In this document: piece by piece, positions 58,515-64,000 of the stretch
Numbering within the stretch: the first letter of the stretch is position 1
Layout of the letters: the number at the start of each line of letters is the position of its first letter
Program-made: the position numbers and the translations under genes
Source of the DNA: an uncultured Prevotella sp.
Lineage (GTDB): Bacteria > Bacteroidota > Bacteroidia > Bacteroidales > Bacteroidaceae
Length of the DNA stretch: 64,000 bases
Assembly (NCBI GenBank): GCA_900544825.1
Contig: UQWP01000003.1
Span: forward strand, 27,124-91,123
Direction: 5' to 3'
Notes under the pieces: generated by a model
What the model was told of the DNA's origin: nothing
The model's input: only the letters and a program-made list of their open reading frames with translations
Databases searched by the model: none

Positions 58515-59436
58515 TGAAGATTCAGAAAGAAAAAGCGCCGTGGAGCCAGAAAGCCCTCTACATCATTCGGAACACCCCCGAATGGATCGTAAGAAACGGA
58601 AAGGTCGTGGATGGAAGAAAGCGACAGCTCCAGAACCTCAATGGCGGAAAGGCATGGAAATACATGCTCGCCAACCACTTCGACAGTCTCCGGTCCGGAG
58701 CACTCGTGGTATGCGAAATCCGACACATTGTGCCATCTGTCAGTCCGACAGATAGCCTCTCATTGATTCAGAACCAGCAAGGCAGCGAGCAGGATTCGCT
58801 CCCTCAGAAGGATGCCCAGGAAACAGCATCCCTGCTACAGGTATATCCAGGCGCAAATGCAGCCGAAGCCGAAAATGCAGGAGATGCATCCGGCAGAAAC
58901 TCCTACTACGCCCTGAAGACCAACCTGCTCTATGATGCCCTCCTCGTGCCGAACCTCGGATCGAGACCAGTATCGGCAGGGGATGGACTCTCGGAGCCAG
59001 CGGAATGCTCGCCTGGTGGAGCAAGGATGCAAGCCACAAATATTGGCGAATCTACGGCGGAGAAGTGGAAATCAGAAAGTATTTCGGCAGAAAGGCAAAG
59101 GAAAAGCCGATGCAGGGACATCACGTCTCCCTCTACGGACAGTTCCTCACCTATGATATCGAAAACGGAGGCACCGGTCACCAGAGCAGGAAAACCTACG
59201 GAGCAGGAATGGAGTACGGATACTCACTGCCGATAGGAAGATGCCTGAACCTCGACTTCGGACTGGGCGTGGGCTATATCAAGTCCCACTACAAGACCTA
59301 TGAGCCGAAAGACGGATGCTACGTATATGAGGCAACCCGCAACCGCACCTGGATAGGACCTACCCGTGGCGAAGTATCACTGGTATGGCTCCTCGGTAAC
59401 GGAAACACCAACAGCAAGAAAGGAGGTAAGAAATGA
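58505..59436 (+). pseudogene. DUF3575 gene, 5'-truncated and frameshifted
   Basis: A DUF3575 outer-membrane-type protein from a fimbrial cluster. The frame opens after a stop at 58502 with no start codon, in the middle of the gene (IRNTPEWIVRNGKVVDGR, LNGGKAWKYMLANHF), and reads to YYALKTNLLYDALLVPNLG. At about 58961 one base is missing; the correct frame resumes with IETSIG-like coding and runs to GPTRGEVSLVWLLGNG and a stop at 59434. So the gene has lost its 5' part and has a 1-nt deletion. The last codons overlap the next start (ATGA), with AGGAGG at 59421-59426. Confidence 0.82.
59421..59426 (+). promoter_or_regulatory. Strong Shine-Dalgarno site
   Basis: AGGAGG 7 nt before the ATG at 59433. 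This is unusual in a Bacteroidetes, where ribosomes largely ignore such sites, and fits a translationally coupled junction (ATGA overlap) or foreign origin. Confidence 0.55.
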
Positions 59437-59814
59437 CTAGAATGACAGAGTTAAGACAAGCTATGATCCTATTCTTCCGCGTAATCATCTGCGCAGCCTT
59501 CTTCCTGATGATGGCAGAACTGCTCTCATCCTGCGAGCACAAGGACCTCTGCTACGACCATCCCCACCGGCAGAACGTGGAGGTGATGTTCGACTGGAGC
59601 GCCGATCCCGAAGTCAATCCAGCCACCATGAGCCTCTATCTCTATCCCGAAGAGGGAGGAGATTCCATCAGATACTAAGAATCAGGAAGACGAAACTCAC
59701 ATCAAGATTGAGTTGGAGCAGCTTCCCCTGCCGAAGCCAGCCCCTGGCACCGATGGTGGTCTCCAGCCGAGCGTAAGCAAATGGAATGAGATATACATAG
59801 ATATCAAAATGTAG
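59433..59814 (+). pseudogene. DUF5119 lipoprotein gene, internally deleted
   Basis: The N-terminal part encodes a signal/lipobox (AELLSSCEHKDLCYDHPHR) and VMFDWSADPEVNPATMSLYLYP, typical of DUF5119 proteins of fimbrial operons, and stops at 59676-59678 in GDSIRY. Immediately after, another frame (from about 59680) reads the expected C-terminus, DETHIKIELEQLPLP ... QPSVSKWNEIYIDIKM, to a stop at 59812. The middle of the gene, at a guess 130-200 codons, is missing, so this is a deletion pseudogene rather than a simple frameshift. Confidence 0.78.
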
Positions 59815-59918
59815 AAAAGATATCGTTAATAAAGATAAGGATATCATCAATAAAGATATTATCTATCATTAATAAGATATAAAAAACATAGTATTAATTT
59901 TTTTTTAAAGTATCAATT

Positions 59919-61115
59919 ATGAAAAAAGCGTTTTACATGATGGCAGCCGCTGCCATTGCCCTCTCTTCTTGCTCTTCAGAGGAGACCACAGATGTAGCGA
60001 AGAGTTCTACCATCACCTTCCGCACTACAGTAGGCTTGAATAGCCGTGGTGCTGAGTTGACTAGCGACAATCTTCAGGAGATGTGGGTTAGTGCTTTCTA
60101 TCAGAGCAATGGTCAGAGTTATTTCGACGATCAGAAGTTTACGAAAGAGACTGGTACCGGTACAAGCACTTTCATTCCAGAAGCCCCACAGTACTGGCAG
60201 GAAGGAAGAACATATAAGTTTGTTGCCATTTCACCAGAAAAGACAACTTGGCCGGTTACTCCTACTATTACAAAGGACCAGGTGACATGTGCAGATTTGG
60301 CACCTGCTACAACAATTACTGATCAGAAGGACTTGATTATTGGTGCAGTTGATGCAACTTCAGCTAATCATAATACAAATGGTGTTGATTTGACATTGAA
60401 TCATATCCTTTCACAGATTAAGATTCAGGTTAAGAGTGATAACGAACATATTGTTTATCGTATCAAGGGTATTCGTATTGTTAATGTAGCAAAGGATAAG
60501 GGAACTCTTACATATTCTACAACAGATAATAAAGCTAATTGGGATTTGAATGCTGGACAAAAGGTAACCTATTCATATACTTTCCCTCAGCCAATTATCC
60601 TCGATGGTAAAACTGATGGTGTAAAAGAGGCTGTTTTAACAGGTGATAATGGCGGTGCAATGATTATTCCACAGTCATTTACTGCATGGGATGGTAACAA
60701 GGTTACAGATCAGGCTCCTTATAATGGGGGTACTTATATCTCATTATTGCTCAACGTTAAGGCAGTAAAGGGTACTGGCTATATGTATCCGGCAGGTGCT
60801 CAGGGTGAGAATTCCTACGGATGGGTTGCTGTAGCAGTTCCAAATACTGAGTGGCAGATTGGTAATAAATATATCTATACTCTCGATATGTCAACTGGTT
60901 GTGGTAAGGTCGATCCAGTTGATCCTGAAGAAAATCCAGATAATCCTATTGTAAAACCTGGTGTTGATGGAAACCCAGGTAAGGGTGATAATATTTTCGG
61001 TGATGTTATCAAGTTCAACGTAACTGTAAAACCTTGGGCTACACCTAATGTCGGTGATATTGATATGTCAACAGGTACAATTAAAGTAAATAATTCACCT
61101 GCCAAGAAGAAGTAA
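59919..61115 (+). CDS. Fimbrillin family lipoprotein (Mfa/FimA-like)
   Basis: 398 residues. Signal peptide with lipobox (ALSSC, Cys18), then the two beta-domains of fimbrillins: N-terminal SSTITFRTTVGLNSRG, middle VDLTLNHILSQIKIQV and KGIRIVN, and a C-terminal part with WQIGNKYIYTLDMSTG, and final KFNVTVKPWATP. It is a likely structural subunit or anchor of type V pili, exported as a lipoprotein and polymerised by strand exchange. It is complete and the codon use resembles the rest of the window. Promoter not clear; the preceding 100 bp are A/T-rich with GATATC at 59819-59824 and 59840-59845. Confidence 0.88.
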   Translation: MKKAFYMMAAAAIALSSCSSEETTDVAKSSTITFRTTVGLNSRGAELTSDNLQEMWVSAFYQSNGQSYFDDQKFTKETGTGTSTFIPEAPQYWQEGRTYKFVAISPEKTTWPVTPTITKDQVTCADLAPATTITDQKDLIIGAVDATSANHNTNGVDLTLNHILSQIKIQVKSDNEHIVYRIKGIRIVNVAKDKGTLTYSTTDNKANWDLNAGQKVTYSYTFPQPIILDGKTDGVKEAVLTGDNGGAMIIPQSFTAWDGNKVTDQAPYNGGTYISLLLNVKAVKGTGYMYPAGAQGENSYGWVAVAVPNTEWQIGNKYIYTLDMSTGCGKVDPVDPEENPDNPIVKPGVDGNPGKGDNIFGDVIKFNVTVKPWATPNVGDIDMSTGTIKVNNSPAKKK

Positions 61116-61153
61116 TCCCCTCCATTACATTCACAATAAAAAATATCAAATTC

Positions 61154-61213
61154 AAGGAATTGGAGATTCCCCCTCACGTTATGTTGAGCCCAGGAATTCT
61201 CCAATTCCTTTAA
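61154..61213 (+). terminator. Terminator after first fimbrillin
   Basis: Perfect 13-bp stem AAGGAATTGGAGA (61154-61166) / TCTCCAATTCCTT (61198-61210) with a 31-nt loop containing further pairing (ATTCC / GGAAT). Confidence 0.75.
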
Positions 61214-61317
61214 CCCCCATTGGCGCACCGTGTACTCGCATCCTTTACGTCATGTTCAGAAAGCGAATCACTGCAGCAAGCCAATCTATCAAAAGATAAT
61301 TAAAAGAAAAATACGAT

Positions 61318-62403
61318 ATGAGCAATAAAAATAAACTGATAGGCTTGTCGCTCATAGCTTTGGCGACACTCTGCGCTTGCACCGACGACAATCATGCCGA
61401 CGGCAAGGGCAACCGACTCGTGACTTTCAGCGTCAATACGAAAGCAAACGGTGGATGGAGTGACATCAATGGATCAAGAAGCGCATGGATGTCACCTCAG
61501 GCACAACAGATGGGTGAACCCGTGGAAATGGAGGGAAAACTCAATGGAAAACCAGTTTATCTCACAAGTGAGGTAACAGAAGGTTTCCCTACCACTAACC
61601 CTACCTTCACCCGTGGCACGCAGATAACAACTGCCGATAGCATGAGTTCATTCGGAGTCACAGCATTCCTGGGCAGCCAGAAATATATGGATCATGTAGA
61701 AATCAAGAGGTCCGCTGATTCATGGAAGCCGCAAGCAGATTATTTTTGGCTCAACGGAAAGCCTCTCGACTTCTATGCCTGGTATCCATACAACTCAGCA
61801 GAAGGCACCAGCGGCATCCCTGCCGGCATGACATTAAACAATGAAGATTTCTCTTCCATTTCATATACTGTACCCACAGATGTATCTAAGCAGGAAGACC
61901 TGATGTTTGCAGTCAAAAAGAATGCGCCAGAACCAGCAGACGGCAATGCAACATCCCTAGATTTCAAGCATTCGCTTGCTGCCGTAAAGTTCGTGGTGGG
62001 CGATTTGCCTACAGGCACCAAGGTAACCTCTGTTGCCTTGAAGGGCGTGAAATATAAAGGTAATTTAGCCGTAACTACTTATAATAACGGTGGGGCTCAG
62101 TTAGCCTGGTCGAATTTAGCAAACGATACAGAAGACTTCACCCAGGTAACCGATAAAGAAGTGAAGGAAAATGATACGGATAATGCCATTACAAAAGAAG
62201 ACCAGACCTTCTTCATGATGCCGCAGACGCTGCCTGATGATGCAATTATAGAGGTGGTTGTGGAAGATGAAAAGGGTTCGGCAGTTACGCTGACAGGCGC
62301 CCTGCAAGATGCAACGGCAGCTGAGGAAGCAAAAAACAAATGGGAGGCAGGTAATACATATATATATATCGTGTCAATTCGTCTGGCGTACAAGCGGAAG
62401 TAA
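61318..62403 (+). CDS. Fimbrillin family lipoprotein, frame broken at an (AT)6 tract
   Basis: 361 residues as read. Signal peptide with lipobox (TLCAC, Cys21), N-terminal RLVTFSVNTKA, FYAWYPYNS and LDFKHSLAAVKFVV, then FFMMPQTLPDDAIIEVVV and the usual end of a fimbrillin domain, WEAGNTYIY. There the frame enters a pure (AT)6 run (62358-62369), after which this frame ends within 14 codons (VSIRLAYKRK). Loss of one AT unit would join it in frame to the next open frame (62370-63335), giving a protein of about 670 residues. So the gene is either a pseudogene or in an 'off' phase. Confidence 0.82.
   Translation: MSNKNKLIGLSLIALATLCACTDDNHADGKGNRLVTFSVNTKANGGWSDINGSRSAWMSPQAQQMGEPVEMEGKLNGKPVYLTSEVTEGFPTTNPTFTRGTQITTADSMSSFGVTAFLGSQKYMDHVEIKRSADSWKPQADYFWLNGKPLDFYAWYPYNSAEGTSGIPAGMTLNNEDFSSISYTVPTDVSKQEDLMFAVKKNAPEPADGNATSLDFKHSLAAVKFVVGDLPTGTKVTSVALKGVKYKGNLAVTTYNNGGAQLAWSNLANDTEDFTQVTDKEVKENDTDNAITKEDQTFFMMPQTLPDDAIIEVVVEDEKGSAVTLTGALQDATAAEEAKNKWEAGNTYIYIVSIRLAYKRK
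62358..62369 (+). repeat. (AT)6 dinucleotide tract inside fimbrillin gene
   Basis: Twelve bases of pure AT repeat, bounded by C on both sides. Its length decides whether the two halves of the fimbrillin gene are in frame: six units give a stop 14 codons on, five units give GNTYIYRVNSSGVQAE and full read-through. Confidence 0.85.
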
Positions 62404-63335
62404 CATTCTTCGATGGTATCAAAGGTCTTAATGGACAACCGTACACTTCGCATAATATAAGTGCCAACGGTGATCCGTTCAAATTGACACTGAAGTATCC
62501 TAATAATGTTGAAAAGATAACTGCTCGTATCGCTTATGAAACTAAAGAGACATCAGCAGATGGTTCTACTACATACAAGTATGAGGAAATTAAGCAGTAT
62601 GATAATCTGATGGATAAGAATGAGCATAGCCTTACTTCTCCTTGTATGAACAATATGGGTGATGAAACGCATGCAAAAGAAAATGCAACTCCATTTGTGG
62701 TACAGATTATGATTAAGGCGAGCGCACCTCTCAGAATGCCGACGGATCCTGATAGACCAGGCGAATATAAATATCATCCGGGATCTGATGACGAAACATG
62801 GTTCACCATTTGGCGAGGTACGATGTTTCCGCCTAATTATGTTTTAAAGTATACATATTGCTCTGTTTATGTGAGTAGGGAAAACATGACGTATGATGGA
62901 AATATAACTGCATCTGTATTTAATATGCGAGCATCTTCTCAACAATATTCTGAGGTTGACGAGAATCACCCGAAGTTCGGAAAAGGTAAGTTCGATTTCA
63001 ATAATATAACTGGTATATTCAACTATTATACTGATACCTTCCAAGGAGTTTCGTGGTCGATAGCTTGCTGGATGAGATACAACCAGGCTCCTGGTAACAA
63101 AGCTATTTATGGTGAGAATTTCATAAGAAATCATTATTGGAGTTTTGGTTGTAATGGTGGAACTATTTATTGGATATTCAATTACCAAATGACCATCTCT
63201 TCGCCGTTAAATTGGTGGACTGTGGAACATTCTTTCTCGGGAATTGATGCATATAAGACTACTAATAGCCAAATGTGCTCCGTAGATGGTTATAATACTG
63301 GCGTGTGCGCTCGAGGATTTGCTGGATACAGGTAG
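62370..63335 (+). CDS. C-terminal part of the broken fimbrillin, unknown domain
   Basis: Open frame of 321 codons without its own good start; the first ATG-like start in the frame would be well inside. It opens with RVNSSGVQAEVTFFDGIKG and runs through KYEEIKQYDN, WFTIWRGTMFPPN, KFDFNNITGIFNYY, and ends MCSVDGYNTGVCARGFAGYR just before a repeat cluster. Rich in Trp, Tyr and Cys (seven or so cysteines), as for an extracellular tip or adhesin part. I do not recognise the domain. It would be made only when the (AT)n tract has five (or eight) units. Confidence 0.65.
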   Translation, partial: RVNSSGVQAEVTFFDGIKGLNGQPYTSHNISANGDPFKLTLKYPNNVEKITARIAYETKETSADGSTTYKYEEIKQYDNLMDKNEHSLTSPCMNNMGDETHAKENATPFVVQIMIKASAPLRMPTDPDRPGEYKYHPGSDDETWFTIWRGTMFPPNYVLKYTYCSVYVSRENMTYDGNITASVFNMRASSQQYSEVDENHPKFGKGKFDFNNITGIFNYYTDTFQGVSWSIACWMRYNQAPGNKAIYGENFIRNHYWSFGCNGGTIYWIFNYQMTISSPLNWWTVEHSFSGIDAYKTTNSQMCSVDGYNTGVCARGFAGYR

Positions 63336-63398
63336 GCCTAATAGATAACTAGCAGCGTCCGTGCACCGGATATGTTTCGCTGCGCCGGATATGCCCGT

Positions 63399-63598
63399 CC
63401 CCCGTTAGGTGTCCCGGCGGATTTGCAATCCGCCGTCAAAAAATGACCTAACCTCTTTATGCTCTGGGGATTTGCAATCCCCAGCAACCAGGCATTAGCC
63501 AGCATATCGATGGGATAGGGGGATTGCAAATCCCCCGGCTTAATAGGTCGAACCTTTTTTTACGACGGATTACAAATCCGTCGGGACGCCTAGCGGGG
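63399..63598. repeat. 200-bp nested imperfect palindrome
   Basis: Four 19-21-bp hairpins share GGATTTGCAATCC: 63415-63435 and 63464-63484 in one orientation, 63518-63536 and 63563-63583 in the other (GGATTGCAAATCC or a variant). The flanks are also inverted: CCCCGTTAGGTGTCCCG (from 63400) against CGGGACGCCTAGCGGGG (ending 63598), and 'AATGACCTAA' against 'TTAATAGGTCG'. So the whole segment is one large inverted repeat that contains smaller palindromes, like a REP cluster or a MITE. The remaining window to 64000 holds hairpins at 63674-63706 and 63742-63787 and a promoter-like site near the end; no convincing gene. Confidence 0.8.
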
Positions 63599-63673
63599 TG
63601 GAACGTCTAGCGGAAGACAGCCCAATGCACCCTCCGCCGAAAACGGAATATAGCTTAGCACGTAATAAATGCA

Positions 63674-63706
63674 TATCCCGGGGGCACAAGATCCGCCCTC
63701 GGGATA
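63674..63706. repeat. GC-rich palindrome
   Basis: TATCCCGGGGGC (63674-63685) pairs with GCCCTCGGGATA (63695-63706) with one G-T wobble and a 9-nt loop. Part of the repeat-rich tail of the fimbrial region. Confidence 0.65.
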
Positions 63707-63741
63707 GGATAGGAAGATTTTCATTTCATAGAATGCGCATG

Positions 63742-63790
63742 AAAATGCCGCGCCTCGGCGGAAGTTATGTCGCCGCCGGGGCGTTTTCCT
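63742..63790 (+). terminator. Terminator-like hairpin
   Basis: AAAATGCC and CGGCGG on the left pair with CCGCCG and GGCGTTTT on the right, with a small bulge, ending in TTTTCC. It could end transcription from the fimbrillin gene. Confidence 0.55.
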
Positions 63791-63968
63791 TCCTTGGCTC
63801 AGGGCGTTTGGGGCATACTTGCGAAAGTTCTGTATGATTCTAAAAGACAGTTCGATATATAATAGGTAGGCTAGAGATAGCCTGTGGTAAATAATCGCAA
63901 GAATTAGAGTCTATTGATTGAGGGTATATGTGAATATGCCTCCTTCATTGTATATTGTTTTTTTTTAT

Positions 63969-63976
63969 TATCTTTG
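63969..63976 (+). promoter_or_regulatory. -7 box at window end
   Basis: TATCTTTG followed by C, preceded by a T-run. The surrounding 33 bp (from 63946) nearly repeat the sequence at 52480-52511. Probably the promoter of a gene beyond the window. Confidence 0.5.
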
Positions 63977-64000
63977 CATAGAAATTCAACATCAGGGTGT

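Noticed and set aside
63598..63837. Short plus-strand frame of 79 codons at the right end
   Set aside because: It spans a GC-rich hairpin and the edge of the palindrome cluster; the translated sequence has no domain or signal peptide.
1..64000. tRNA or rRNA genes
   Set aside because: No cloverleaf or rRNA sequence was recognised in the intergenic regions by eye; a covariance-model scan would be decisive.

Overview
The window looks like chromosomal DNA of a gut Bacteroidales of the Prevotella/Segatella copri type. The evidence is the repeated Bacteroidetes promoter (TTTG, 18-20 nt, TAnnTTTG, usually followed by C), the near absence of Shine-Dalgarno sequences, many Bacteroidetes-only families (DUF4293, DUF4295, DUF5686, DUF3575, DUF5119, fimbrillins, the atypical RNA polymerase omega), class III fructose bisphosphatase, and GlnRS. 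No rRNA, tRNA, intact insertion sequence or CRISPR array was seen.

Layout. 1-3.3 kb: serine biosynthesis (serC cut by the window edge, a short serA) followed by a DUF1015 gene. 3.4-6.2 kb: YigZ-family gene and convergent uvrB. 6.3-8.1 kb: bamD, omega, DUF4293. 8.2-10.4 kb: rpsP and a polysaccharide flippase, then a 487-bp repeat-rich gap. 10.9-12.6 kb (minus): a two-gene unit of an IscU-like scaffold and a GGGtGRT protein of unknown function. 12.8-17.3 kb: DMP19 gene, smpB, metH without a reactivation domain, HAD hydrolase. 17.4-20.7 kb: map, tsaD, cinA-type amidase, then the small ribosomal operon rpmB-rpmG-DUF4295. 20.9-29.2 kb: metA, U32 peptidase, a membrane protein, a TonB receptor, a phosphoribosyltransferase, YitT. 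29.3-36.2 kb: fbp, galE, a tiny secreted protein, an L,D-transpeptidase, and an ECF sigma / membrane regulator / Spy-like operon. 36.3-42.2 kb: aspS, two winged-helix-type small genes, a carbohydrate kinase and a GDP-mannose pyrophosphorylase. 42.3-48.1 kb (minus): DedA, glnS, lipoprotein, PAP2 phosphatase, LTA-synthase-like sulfatase. 48.2-57.9 kb: stand-alone AraC-type HTH, a short sigma-70 factor, and a DUF5686-addA-addB operon for double-strand break repair.

58.3-63.3 kb is the accessory part: a decayed fimbrial locus. An integrase C-terminus and a DUF3575 gene have both lost their 5' halves at one junction, DUF3575 carries a 1-nt frameshift, DUF5119 has an internal deletion, one fimbrillin is intact, and a second is cut by a frameshift exactly at an (AT)6 tract. 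A 200-bp nested palindrome follows.

The most unusual signals are three intergenic arrays (10.55, 39.1 and 58.17 kb) in which short palindromes or repeat units recur with an exact 22-bp period, the IscU-like/GGGtGRT pair, and the possible slippage switch in the second fimbrillin. Functions are inferred from recognised motifs; no database search was possible.
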